10,699 bases of DNA from UBA8437 sp963578885 (GCA_963578885.1 CAUZEQ010000165.1:1-10699), one strand, 5' to 3'. Shown: positions 1 to 8,040, counted from the stretch's first letter. Made by a program: numbers and translations. The notes: generated from the sequence alone by a model not told the origin.

Positions 1-120
1 CGTCAGACCCCGTGGTTGTGTTGCAGCGAGTGCTGGTTGAAAAGGGGTCAGGCCCCGCCTGCGTGCCGTTCTGGGTGGAGCGGGACTGTTGGTGGGTCCG
101 CCGAAGGCGGATCAGACCCC
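1..120. repeat. Dispersed GGGGTCAGGCCCC-type palindromic repeat, left copy
   Basis: This gene-free stretch is built from repeat sequence. Its core is the palindromic ggggtcaggccccgcc at about 44-59, and it ends in tcagacccc at 112-120. The first 11 bases (cgtcagacccc) look like the tail of another copy in the same orientation that continues off the left edge. Positions 21-87 match the reverse complement of 3591-3657 with only about four differences in 67 bases. It begins right after the 3' end of the protease gene, the usual place for REP-like elements. I see no open reading frame in it that looks like protein. Confidence 0.8.
97..111 (-). terminator. Possible terminator hairpin after the HtrA gene
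   Basis: A perfect inverted repeat, tccgcc-gaa-ggcgga, forms a 6-bp GC-rich stem with a 3-base loop. It lies 15 bases past the stop codon of the minus-strand protease gene. No T-tract follows it, so intrinsic termination is uncertain. It may simply be part of the dispersed repeat. A near-identical hairpin follows the DUF2071 gene at 3525-3539. Confidence 0.4.
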
Positions 121-126
121 AGGGCG

Positions 127-1245
<1,119 letters not shown>

Positions 1246-1304
1246 GATCGAGGTCACCTGGCTGCGGATCACTTTGGACGGTGAGCGGACCGAGGAGCGG
1301 AGAA

Positions 1305-1754
1305 TCAGTCGACGTCGATGTCCTTGAGACTGACCTCGGTGGGGTTCATCCGGCCTTCATATTCCATCGCGTTGCCCCAGTCGGCTTCGCCGTCGGCCGA
1401 CTCCCCGCCGGTCAACTCGAGTTCACTCTGGCAGGCCACGCACATGATCGAGGTCGGCACGGCCCTGAGTCGTTCGATGGGAATCGAATGGCTGCAGCGT
1501 TCACACTTGCCGTATCGACCCTCGCGGATCAGCTGCAATGCCAGTTCGACCTGGCGGAGTTCTCGGTTCTCGAGTGCCGCGAGTTGAGTGTTGAGTTCGC
1601 GGGACGTGCCGTGGTTGGCCGCGTCGCCGATGTCGCCACCGGTCTGCGGGCCGGTGTGCCAGGCGTGATCGTCGGTGCCGAACTTCTTGCGCAGCACGTC
1701 GCGTTTTTCGATCAAGCGTTGGTGCAGCCGCAGGAGTGCGTCTTTTCGAGCCAT
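1305..1754 (-). CDS. DksA/TraR-family C4 zinc-finger transcription regulator
   Basis: This 149-residue protein belongs to the DksA/TraR family, whose members enter the RNA polymerase secondary channel and adjust promoter activity, often together with ppGpp. The zinc finger is complete: Cys84, Cys87, Cys105 and Cys108 in the exact C-x2-C-x17-C-x2-C spacing. Residues 5-80 are largely helical, as expected for the coiled-coil hairpin. DIGDAA at 41-46 matches the D-x-x-D-x-A tip motif of E. coli DksA. That match favours a polymerase-acting DksA-like role over a generic zinc-finger protein. The C-terminal tail after the finger is acidic. The ATG at 1754 is preceded by a clear GGAGG, and the in-frame upstream extension to 1829 reads unlike protein. 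The HtrA-like protease gene follows after a short gap. It could also be a DksA paralogue rather than the main one. Confidence 0.9.
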   Translation of the reverse strand: MARKDALLRLHQRLIEKRDVLRKKFGTDDHAWHTGPQTGGDIGDAANHGTSRELNTQLAALENRELRQVELALQLIREGRYGKCERCSHSIPIERLRAVPTSIMCVACQSELELTGGESADGEADWGNAMEYEGRMNPTEVSLKDIDVD

Positions 1755-1994
1755 CACCGTGGTCCTCCGGTTCGGGGCTGGAATCGGCCCTCGAGAAGCG
1801 TACGCCACGGTCACAGCTCTCGGGCACACGACTCGGGCAAACCGGCCAAGGTTCGCGTCGAAGAGCCGTCACAACTGGCAGAACCGGTAAAGTTCGCCCA
1901 ATCCGAAGTCCGATAACTGCTACAGGGCGACTAGGTTGTGCGCTGTGTCGATGGTGCGGCAATCGTCGTGGAAGAGAATCGGAGAGCAGTGCTG
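1755..1994. promoter_or_regulatory. Divergent intergenic region between the DksA-like and lipoprotein genes
   Basis: This 240-bp spacer separates divergent genes, so it must carry both promoters. I find no convincing -35/-10 pair on either strand. On the plus strand, GGAGAG at 1981-1986 sits 8 bases before the lipoprotein ATG and is a plausible ribosome site. The frames open through this spacer show no recognisable protein. Confidence 0.45.
1764..1768 (-). promoter_or_regulatory. Shine-Dalgarno GGAGG of the DksA-like gene
   Basis: GGAGG on the minus strand sits 9 bases before the ATG at 1754. It is one of the few strong ribosome sites in this window, and it decides the start in favour of 1754 over the longer frame opening at 1829. 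Confidence 0.75.
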
Positions 1995-2693
1995 ATGGCC
2001 AGGAAACTGATCAGAACAAGCGTGGTGCTGTTGGCCATATCGGCCCTGTTGGGCGTCGTGGGCTGCTCGTGCCACAAGTCGACCTCCTACGACGGCGACT
2101 GCGGCCTGGTCTACGACAACGACTACTGGCAGGGCGACTGCGGCGGTTGTGGAGCACCTTCTGGGCACGTGTCGGGACACGGGTCCGGCTGCGGCGGACC
2201 CTCTGTGCACTCGGGATGCTCGCACCCGCACGGTGTTGCCGGCTGCGGAGGCTGCGGTGGAGCTCATCATCAACCGGGCCCAACCTGTGCCTCATGTGGC
2301 GGCGTTCACGCTTCTGTTTCTCCGATTTCTCCGACAAACGATCAACCCGGCTGCCCGCATTGCGGGGTGGATCATGGACCGGCCAGCGAGGGTGCCCCGC
2401 CGGCGGAGCCCGCACCGCCGGCGGGGACAACGGTCTCCCCACCTCCCCCTCCCCTGCCCCCCTCGATCCCTCCGAACCCCGCTGCCAGGCCGTCTCAACC
2501 CAAGACTGACGGCACCCAGCCAAAGGCCGTCCAGGTGCCTCCGCCGCTGCAGACGGTCCCGGCCGGCACCAGCGGCGCTCTCGAGCCGGCTCCACCTTTG
2601 CTGCCCGTCGAGGTGCCATTGCCCGGTCTGGAGAATCCGGCCCCGATTCCCCGAGACGCGGCCCAGCCGAAGTGGATTCCCCGTAGGCTCTGA
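1995..2693 (+). CDS. Cys/His-rich, proline-tailed lipoprotein of unknown function
   Basis: This predicted 232-residue lipoprotein is not one I recognise. The N-terminus is basic, then hydrophobic (about 8-22), and ends in a lipobox with Cys24 as the lipidated residue. Residues 24-127 are rich in glycine and contain 13 cysteines (including Cys24) and 11 histidines. Four Cys-x2-Cys pairs lie at 49/52, 84/87, 98/101 and 120/123, the last in a CPHC motif. From about 130 to the end it is proline-rich and low complexity, with a run of six prolines near 149. The composition suggests an envelope metal-binding or disulfide-linked segment on a flexible tail; that is inference from composition only. I chose the ATG at 1995 because GGAGAG lies 8 bases upstream and the signal peptide starts there. 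The DUF2071 gene follows after 12 bases, so the two are probably co-transcribed. Confidence 0.75.
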   Translation: MARKLIRTSVVLLAISALLGVVGCSCHKSTSYDGDCGLVYDNDYWQGDCGGCGAPSGHVSGHGSGCGGPSVHSGCSHPHGVAGCGGCGGAHHQPGPTCASCGGVHASVSPISPTNDQPGCPHCGVDHGPASEGAPPAEPAPPAGTTVSPPPPPLPPSIPPNPAARPSQPKTDGTQPKAVQVPPPLQTVPAGTSGALEPAPPLLPVEVPLPGLENPAPIPRDAAQPKWIPRRL

Positions 2694-2705
2694 GCCGACT
2701 CTGTG

Positions 2706-3524
2706 ATGGCCGAACCGGACCGATTGGCACCGACGCGGCGTCCGAACCGGAACCCCGTCGGCCACCAGCGCTGGCACAACCTGGCGTTTCTGCACTGGCG
2801 AGTCCCCGCCAACCGGCTGGCCTCAATGTTGCCCTCGGGACTGGAAGTCGACACGTTCAACGGTTCGGCGTGGGTGGGGCTGGTTCTGTTCCGCATGTCG
2901 GGTGTGCGTCCCTGGTGGTGTCCGGCTCTGCCCGGCGTGTCGGCCTTCGACGAGACCAACGTCAGGACCTACGTGCACCACAACGGCGTGCCCGGCGTCT
3001 GGTTCTTCAGCCTCGATGCCGCCAACCGGCTCGCCGTCAAAATCGCACGCTGGCGTTGGCGCTTGAACTACCACCACGCGACGATGCGGGTGGAGCAGCG
3101 GGTTGGCGGAGACGGGACCGACGAGGGACTGGTCTACTGGAGCGAGCGCACGGCCCAGGGGCAGGGCAGCTCCGGAGTGTCCGGGCCGGGCGTGCCCGGT
3201 GCCGGGGTGGACTTGGAAATCCGCCTGGATGGTGGGGAAACACCCGAGGGCGTCGACCCCGAGGGTCATGCGCGGCCGGGGAGTCTCGAGCACTTCCTGA
3301 TCGAACGCTACGTGCTGTTCACTCGTGATCCGACCGGTGACTCACCGTCGGTCTACTCGGGGCAGGTCCACCACACGCCCTATCCTCTGTGCGGTGCCGA
3401 GGTTCTGCGGTGCACCGAGTCATTGATCCTGGCGTCGGGGATCGAGGTGAGTGGTCCTCCGGAGCACGCGTTGTACAGCGAGGGCGTGGAGGTTGAGATC
3501 TTCGGGCTGAAGCCGGTGGCCTAG
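2706..3524 (+). CDS. DUF2071 (YqjF-like) family protein
   Basis: This 272-residue protein matches the DUF2071/COG3361 (YqjF-like) family, which is structurally related to acetoacetate decarboxylase and has no established general function. The family pattern is clear: HWRVP near residues 31-35, then LPSGLEVDTF and GSAWVGLVLFRMSG, FDETNVRTYV near 86-95, GVWFFSLDA near 99-107, and a YHHA segment. A Gly/Pro-rich, charged stretch in the middle (about 156-190) looks like a loop insertion. There is no signal peptide, so it is probably cytoplasmic. The ATG at 2706 is used here; a GTG directly before it at 2703 would add one residue. No strong ribosome site is visible, so translation may be coupled to the lipoprotein gene 12 bases upstream. 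Family assignment is firm; biochemical role is unknown. Confidence 0.88.
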   Translation: MAEPDRLAPTRRPNRNPVGHQRWHNLAFLHWRVPANRLASMLPSGLEVDTFNGSAWVGLVLFRMSGVRPWWCPALPGVSAFDETNVRTYVHHNGVPGVWFFSLDAANRLAVKIARWRWRLNYHHATMRVEQRVGGDGTDEGLVYWSERTAQGQGSSGVSGPGVPGAGVDLEIRLDGGETPEGVDPEGHARPGSLEHFLIERYVLFTRDPTGDSPSVYSGQVHHTPYPLCGAEVLRCTESLILASGIEVSGPPEHALYSEGVEVEIFGLKPVA

Positions 3525-3539
3525 CCCGCCTTCGGCGGG
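3525..3539 (+). terminator. Possible terminator hairpin after the DUF2071 gene
   Basis: cccgcc-ttc-ggcggg forms a perfect 6-bp GC stem starting at the base after the DUF2071 stop codon. TTGAAA follows rather than a T-tract, so this may be a 3'-end stabiliser rather than an intrinsic terminator. Confidence 0.45.
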
Positions 3540-3567
3540 TTGAAACACACAGGTTTGGGGATGGGAC

Positions 3568-3733
3568 GGGGTCAGACGCCGCCCACAGAAAGTCCTGCTC
3601 CACCCAGAACGGCCCGCCGGCGGGGCCTGACCCCTTTTCAACCAGCACTCGTTGCAACTCGAAGAAGGGGTCAGGCCCCGCCTGTGAAACGCGACAGGTG
3701 GAGCAAACCCCGTTGTGGGCGGCGTCAGACCCC
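3568..3733. repeat. Head-to-head pair of GGGGTCAGGCCCC-type repeats forming a large imperfect palindrome
   Basis: Two repeat copies face each other around the 8-base palindrome gttgcaac at 3651-3658. Reading outward, each arm passes through aaggggtcaggccccgcc, then tggagca, then tgtgggcggcgtc, and ends in gacccc (3568 on the left, 3733 on the right). The left arm is a near-identical inverted copy of 21-87. The right arm has the same orientation as the copy at 1-120 but is more diverged. The block fills the spacer between the convergent DUF2071 and sugar-kinase genes, where it could fold into a strong hairpin in transcripts from either side. I see no gene in 3525-3764. Confidence 0.82.
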
Positions 3734-3764
3734 AGGGTCCGAGTTCTTTGGCAGAAACGGGCTG

Positions 3765-4736
3765 CTAGACCGATTCAATCTCCAGCGGCGTGCTGGCGGC
3801 GAGTTGCCTGAGCGACGTGGCGTCGGGCATCCCGGTGGTGGCACCGGTGGCCTGCACGCAACGGGCGCCCGCGGCGCTGCCGAGCCTGAGGCAGTCTTCG
3901 GGCGAGGCCTTGTCGAGCAGTGCCAGGATAAAGCCCGAGGCGAATGCGTCTCCGCCGCCGGTCCCGTCGACCAGCCGCACCCGGTGAGCCTGTGCCTTCA
4001 AGCCACCTGCGGGTCCCAGCATCACCGACCCGCGGTCTCCGCAGGTGATGACAACCTGCCGGGCTCCGGCATCGAAGAAGGTCCGAGCCTGCTCGATCGG
4101 CTGTTCGAGACCGCACAGCAGCCGGGCCTCGTCGTCGTTGGGGACGAAGTAGTCGGTCACCGGCAGGACCTCTTTGAGACGAGCCGAATAATCACCGGGA
4201 GTGGAGATCACCACGTCGAGCATCGTGATCACCCCCAGCCGGCCGGCTCGTGTGAAGAGATCGGCGACTCGCTCGGCGGTGGGTTCTTCCGAGAGGCAAT
4301 AGCCGCCGAGGTACAGGACACGAGTCCGCCGGAGCACCTCGTCGGTGATCGTCTCGGTGGTGAAGTGAGCATTGGCGGCGGGGGCGTGGATGAAGCGACG
4401 GTCCTCTCCGGTGACGTTGATCACCTGGGTGGCGCTGGTCTGGAGGTCGTCTCGGACCTCCAGGATCGAGCAGTCGACTCCCGCCTCGGAAAAGACCTCG
4501 CGGACAAACCGTCCGAAGATGTCGTTGCCGATCGTTCCGGCCACGGCGGTGGCCAGGCCGAGCCGGGTCATGTTCACCGCGCAGTTGGCCGCGCAGCCTC
4601 CGATCGAGACGTGCAGGGCAGGCGTCTCGACCAGGACTCCCGCCGCGGGCAGTTCCGCGATCGGCTCGCAGACGTGATCGGCCACGACGATACCCGCACA
4701 CAGGCAATCCAGCGAACGGGCCGAGCCGTCGGTCAT
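3765..4736 (-). CDS. PfkB/ribokinase-family carbohydrate kinase
   Basis: This 323-residue protein is close to the usual length for the PfkB family, which phosphorylates sugars, nucleosides or related alcohols with ATP in the cytoplasm. The N-terminal signature lies at about 45-60 (SIGGCAANCAVN, where the sugar-binding glycines sit). VPNDDEA at 198-204 is the usual N-x-x-E region. The C-terminal signature is DGTGGGDAFASG at 257-268, with Asp263 as the expected catalytic base. TGGGD replaces the more common TGAGD, a tolerated variant. The ATG at 4736 overlaps the stop of the DUF2062 gene as ATGA, which indicates translational coupling. An in-frame opening to 5264 is only the other frame of the DUF2062 gene. 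It is the last gene of the four-gene run. The substrate cannot be read from the sequence; adenosine-, fructose- or ribokinase-like are all possible. Confidence 0.92.
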   Translation of the reverse strand: MTDGSARSLDCLCAGIVVADHVCEPIAELPAAGVLVETPALHVSIGGCAANCAVNMTRLGLATAVAGTIGNDIFGRFVREVFSEAGVDCSILEVRDDLQTSATQVINVTGEDRRFIHAPAANAHFTTETITDEVLRRTRVLYLGGYCLSEEPTAERVADLFTRAGRLGVITMLDVVISTPGDYSARLKEVLPVTDYFVPNDDEARLLCGLEQPIEQARTFFDAGARQVVITCGDRGSVMLGPAGGLKAQAHRVRLVDGTGGGDAFASGFILALLDKASPEDCLRLGSAAGARCVQATGATTGMPDATSLRQLAASTPLEIESV

Positions 4737-5293
4737 GAGGGTTGGTCCGGGCCTGGTTCCGGTTGCGGCTTCGATTCCGGGGCGACTTCGGGGCGACCCA
4801 TCAGGCGTCGCTTGGTGATCACGAGTCGTTTGACGATCGGGTAGGTCGGCAGGGCCGTGACGGTGGCGATCACCAGCGAACCGGCGATCATCGGCCAGGC
4901 CACCTCGGCGAAGATGAAGCGGAGCGGATCGAGCCAGCCTCGATCCATCGACGCTTCGAATTGCACCTGGAACTCGGCGGGAGTCATCGGGGCTTCGACG
5001 AGCAACGTGCCGACGTAATAAAAGGCAGCATACAGCGGCACGATCGTGATCGGGTTGGAGATGTAGACGGTGATCAGCCCGGCAGCTCGGTTGAAGTGAA
5101 ACAGCGGCCGGGTCAGTGCGGTGATGGCCAGGATCAGCATCATCTGGATTCCGACCGTTGGCGTCATCCCGACGAACATTCCGATCGCCGTGCCCAGCGC
5201 GATGGCGTGTGCAGAGTCGTCCAGGGAGAGCAGCCTGCGGATCAGCCGCCGGGGGCTCGTCCACCAGCGGGTGTCGGCGTCGCGTCCATCCAT
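4733..5293 (-). CDS. DUF2062-family membrane protein
   Basis: This 186-residue integral membrane protein belongs to the DUF2062 family, whose function is not established. The family hallmarks are present: GMFVGMTPTVGIQM near residues 37-50 and VYISNPITIVPLY near 75-87. Hydrophobic segments at about 28-60, 70-100 and 130-152 suggest three or four membrane passes. The C-terminus (about 160-186) is basic, then proline-rich. I prefer the ATG at 5293, which starts 13 bases after the upstream stop. A GTG at 5335 would add 14 residues and overlap the thioredoxin gene; neither start has a good ribosome site. Its stop overlaps the sugar-kinase start by four bases. Family members are often found near glycosyltransferase or polysaccharide genes, which is weak context here. 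Confidence 0.85.
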   Translation of the reverse strand: MDGRDADTRWWTSPRRLIRRLLSLDDSAHAIALGTAIGMFVGMTPTVGIQMMLILAITALTRPLFHFNRAAGLITVYISNPITIVPLYAAFYYVGTLLVEAPMTPAEFQVQFEASMDRGWLDPLRFIFAEVAWPMIAGSLVIATVTALPTYPIVKRLVITKRRLMGRPEVAPESKPQPEPGPDQPS

Positions 5294-5306
5294 GTGTTTG
5301 ATGTGG

Positions 5307-5948
5307 TCAGCGCGATGGTGCGTTCGGGATGACACGATCCCCGCTCGGGACCGCAGAGTCCGAGTCTTCGGCCATCAATTCCTCGATCAACGGCACGATA
5401 TGGTCCTTGTAGGTGAACCCCTCGTCGCCGTACGCGCCCGAATCGTTGTCGAACCGCTTGGCCAGTTTTCCGTGGATGTCGTACACATAGACGGCCGGAA
5501 TCGCCGCCAGTCCGATCGATTCGTAGACGTCGAGGTCGGGATCCGAGAGCAGCAGGTTGGTGCAGGTGGCCTGGGTCGACTTGAGGAACTTCATCACCGA
5601 CGGTTTCTTCGACTCGGGAGGTTCGCTCTCGAGTCCTTCATAGTCGAAGGAGACCGAGATGCAGGTGATCTTCTCTGAGGGGTACTTCTTGTGCAGAGCG
5701 ACGAGATGGGGGAACTCCTTCATGCACGGCACGCAGCTGGTCGACCACAGGTCCACCACAACCACCTTGCCCTTCTGAGCCGCGATCAGTGCCTGGGTCT
5801 CTTTCCAGCTCTTGATCTCCAGCGACACCGTCTCCTGGTGCGTCTTCGTGTCGGTCGATTCGATACAGCCGGCAGCCAGCAGCGATGCGACCAGCACGGC
5901 CGGCAGGGAGAGTGGTCGGGGGGTTGAGATGCGTGACATGCATGACAT
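5307..5948 (-). CDS. TlpA/ResA-like thioredoxin-fold lipoprotein
   Basis: This 213-residue envelope thiol-disulfide protein has a lipoprotein signal ending in LAAGC, with Cys28 as the lipidated residue. The thioredoxin fold follows, with active site Cys72-Val-Pro-Cys75 in WSTSCVPC, and the cis-proline is Pro151 in AAIPAVYVYD. Serine stands where many TlpA proteins have tryptophan directly before the first cysteine, but the redox pair is intact. TlpA/ResA/CcmG proteins commonly reduce disulfides, including the haem-binding cysteines of apocytochrome c. The gene directly upstream encodes a c-type cytochrome, so that role is an attractive inference. Start choice is open: the ATG at 5948 gives a compact signal peptide, another ATG lies at 5939, and a GTG at 5987 directly abuts the cytochrome stop. 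None has a clear ribosome site. Confidence 0.9.
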   Translation of the reverse strand: MSCMSRISTPRPLSLPAVLVASLLAAGCIESTDTKTHQETVSLEIKSWKETQALIAAQKGKVVVVDLWSTSCVPCMKEFPHLVALHKKYPSEKITCISVSFDYEGLESEPPESKKPSVMKFLKSTQATCTNLLLSDPDLDVYESIGLAAIPAVYVYDIHGKLAKRFDNDSGAYGDEGFTYKDHIVPLIEELMAEDSDSAVPSGDRVIPNAPSR

Positions 5949-5987
5949 GAGCGGCTCGGGGTTGCGGTGCTGCGGTGTTGAGGTCAC

Positions 5988-7838
5988 TCAGCGAGCGACT
6001 TTATTGAGGCCGGCGGTCCGGGCCGCGGCGGCGGGGTCTTCGAAGGGCAGCGCCTTGAGGAATTCGGTGAGGTCGGTGAGTTGCTGCTTGTCGAGATGGC
6101 TGGTGGTGCCGTGCCGGTCGCCGGTGTTGTACGTCGTGAGCACTTCGAGCAGCGTGCTGGCCTTGCCGTGGTGCAGGTAGGGAGCCGAGCGGTACAGGCC
6201 CAGCAGCATCGGCGTGTCGTAGGCCGGACCCATCTTCTCGCTGGGATCGGCGGTGCCGGTTCCGACGTCGTGGGTGAGCAGTTTGGGTCGAGGTCGAGGT
6301 CGGGAATCGGTGTAGAAGGGTCCGTTGTGACAGGTGGCACAGCCGACCTTGTGGGACTCGAAGAGCTGCTGTCCGCGTTTTGCGGCTGGCGTGAGGCCCT
6401 TTCGGGTGTAGGGGCTGAGTGTGAACTTATGCGAATTGGTGTAGGCGGCCAAGGCATCCAGATCGGCGGAGAGTCCCTTGTTGGGCTTCTCGAGCGACTT
6501 GTTGACGCTACCGCGGATCAGCCCGCGGCCCTGCATCAGAGGGCCGCGGATCGTGTGTTCGAAGTCCTGAGATTCATCCCGGTCGGCGGACCAGTGCAAG
6601 GGGTGCGTCCAGGCGAGTCCGAACAGTGGGGGAGTGGCGCGGAGGCCTTCGGGGTTCTGCCAAGTCCGACCGTCGGGGTCGCCGTCGGGGTGGCAGCTCG
6701 AGCAACTGATCCAGCGGCGGCCGACCATCGGCTGAAGTGCGGTGTAAAACAGGACCTTGCCGCGGTGCAGTTCCCGGGTGAGCGGATTGTCGGTTGCGGC
6801 GATCGTGGCCAGGGGGCGTGCCGTGTCGGAGTCGTAGGCGACGACGTTGAAGTCCAGGGCGTTGTAGACGAAGAACCGCTTCCCGTCGGGGGCGACACGC
6901 ACCGCGCGGGGGTTGCGGCCCAGGGTCAGCCGACGCCGGTAGGCGATCTCGGTGTAGTCATCGGCGACCGTTTCGCAGATGAACATGTCGTCTGTGCCCG
7001 AGAAGACGACGAAGAACCGCTTGCCGTCGGCCGAGACATCGATTTCCCAGGGATTGGCGGTGACCAGGTTGCCCAGGAACGAGTCCATCGGGATCCGTTT
7101 GCGGCGACGACCCGGTCCGGACTTGGTGTCGACGACTCCGACGTAGGGGAAGATCGACCCTTCGCCGCGTGCCGCCACGATTCTCGAGCGGATGTGCGGG
7201 ACGTAGGCCTTTTGCCGGGTCGGGTGCAGGACGATCTGTCGGCAGAGGTTGTCGGTGCTGGATCCCTTCCACGTGTCGACGATCTTGCCGCTGGCCACGT
7301 CGATCGCGTTGACCCGGGCCGTGTAGTACTCGGCCGAGTACAGCGTCTTGCCGTCGGGCGAGAGTGCCAGGCCGCGAGGGAACACTCCGGCGGAGAATTG
7401 CCTGAGCACCTTGCCGGCTCGAGAGATTTCGACCACTCGGCCGGGGTACTCGAGCGTGACGTAGTACCGCGAGCCGTCGGCGTTTGAGACGATGCCGTAG
7501 GGCTCGTCGAAGACTTCCACCCGGTAGAGCACCTTGCCCGAGTCGGCATCGAGCAGCGTGACCTGGTCGTCGTTGTAGACGGCCACGGCCAGGCTGTGCG
7601 TCTTGCCCAGGAAGGCGACTCCTTCGGGGTGCACACCGACAGGGGTTTCGTGGAGTTTCTTGAGGGTGTTGAGGTCGATGATGGTGACGGTGCCGCTGTC
7701 GCGGTTGGAACAGGCCAGCAGGCGGCCGTCGCTGGAGATGTCCATCAGGCTGTTGGAGTCGCGAGCGGAGGTGGCCTGGGTGCCCAGTGCTGTCAGCACT
7801 GTGGCGACGATCAACAGGTGGCGTGACCGGAGTGTCAT
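5988..7838 (-). CDS. Exported YVTN beta-propeller fused to a di-haem cytochrome c domain
   Basis: This 616-residue periplasmic protein begins with a signal peptide (about 1-25, ATSA before the likely cleavage site). Residues 30-350 carry repeated beta-propeller units of the YVTN type, such as DISSDGRLLACSN, LSPDGKTLYSAE and VAPDGKRFFVYN, each followed by a V-x-x-[IY]-D strand. The C-terminal part resembles the di-haem cytochrome c peroxidase/MauG group. It has two haem c motifs, CSSCH at 379-383 and CATCH at 500-504, and a late APYLHHGKAST segment like the family's distal-ligand region. The propeller may bind a partner or substrate, with the haems carrying electrons; the reaction is unknown. 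Such fusions occur in planctomycetes. It is the first gene of a four-gene run, with the thioredoxin lipoprotein next, fitting a need for cytochrome maturation. No strong ribosome site precedes the ATG. Confidence 0.92.
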   Translation of the reverse strand: MTLRSRHLLIVATVLTALGTQATSARDSNSLMDISSDGRLLACSNRDSGTVTIIDLNTLKKLHETPVGVHPEGVAFLGKTHSLAVAVYNDDQVTLLDADSGKVLYRVEVFDEPYGIVSNADGSRYYVTLEYPGRVVEISRAGKVLRQFSAGVFPRGLALSPDGKTLYSAEYYTARVNAIDVASGKIVDTWKGSSTDNLCRQIVLHPTRQKAYVPHIRSRIVAARGEGSIFPYVGVVDTKSGPGRRRKRIPMDSFLGNLVTANPWEIDVSADGKRFFVVFSGTDDMFICETVADDYTEIAYRRRLTLGRNPRAVRVAPDGKRFFVYNALDFNVVAYDSDTARPLATIAATDNPLTRELHRGKVLFYTALQPMVGRRWISCSSCHPDGDPDGRTWQNPEGLRATPPLFGLAWTHPLHWSADRDESQDFEHTIRGPLMQGRGLIRGSVNKSLEKPNKGLSADLDALAAYTNSHKFTLSPYTRKGLTPAAKRGQQLFESHKVGCATCHNGPFYTDSRPRPRPKLLTHDVGTGTADPSEKMGPAYDTPMLLGLYRSAPYLHHGKASTLLEVLTTYNTGDRHGTTSHLDKQQLTDLTEFLKALPFEDPAAAARTAGLNKVAR

Positions 7839-8040
7839 GGTGAGGAGTCGTGTGAGGATTCGGGCGGGGATTCCGAGGCGGTCACTGTATCAGAAGCGGT
7901 GGATTCGCCGTAGGTCAGGCTGTGCCTGACATCGCAGGGCAATCGGTGGTCGAGTCAGTAGGTCAGGCTGTGCCTGACATCGCAGGGCAATCGGTGGTCG
8001 AGTCAGGCACAGCCTGACCTACATTGCTAGACTCAACTTC
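7839..8040. promoter_or_regulatory. Divergent intergenic region holding repeat-rich promoter DNA
   Basis: Only 202 bp separate the start of the minus-strand cytochrome gene from the plus-strand FGE gene, so promoters for both should lie here. The right half (7910-8022) is repeat. The remaining 71 bp on the cytochrome side contain only a weak -10-like TACAGT on the minus strand near 7885, with no convincing -35. Only 18 bases separate the repeat from the FGE ATG, so that promoter must overlap the repeat. Confidence 0.45.
7910..8022. repeat. Two exact 48-bp direct repeats plus an inverted 21-bp arm
   Basis: Positions 7910-7957 and 7958-8005 are identical 48-bp units in tandem. Each starts with gta, followed by the palindrome gtcaggc-tgt-gcctgac, a 7-bp stem with a 3-base loop. 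Positions 8002-8022 are the exact reverse complement of the first 21 bases of each unit. The whole block therefore can form several alternative hairpins. It lies between two divergent genes, and I see no coding potential in it. Confidence 0.9.

Noticed and set aside
2011..2826. 271-residue open frame on the minus strand opposite the lipoprotein gene
   Set aside because: It is Arg/Gly/Pro-rich without a domain, while the plus strand has a ribosome site, signal peptide and lipobox.
3568..3733. Terminal inverted repeats of an insertion sequence
   Set aside because: No transposase gene lies between or beside the arms and no target-site duplication is evident. The pattern fits a REP-like doublet better.
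3540..4844. 434-residue open frame on the plus strand across the repeat and the sugar-kinase gene
   Set aside because: It starts in repeat DNA and is antisense to a well-supported PfkB kinase.
4737..5264. N-terminal extension of the sugar kinase frame up to 5264
   Set aside because: This part lies over the DUF2062 gene in another frame and reads as Arg/Pro/Asp-rich nonsense. The ATG at 4736 with ATGA overlap gives a normal-length kinase.
6081..7487. 468-residue open frame on the plus strand opposite the cytochrome gene
   Set aside because: The minus strand has a signal peptide, propeller repeats and two CxxCH motifs across the same bases. The plus-strand translation is Gly/Val/Asp-rich with no domain.
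7910..8022. CRISPR array
   Set aside because: There are only two direct units and they abut with no spacer between them; an inverted arm follows. This is a tandem duplication, not repeat-spacer structure.
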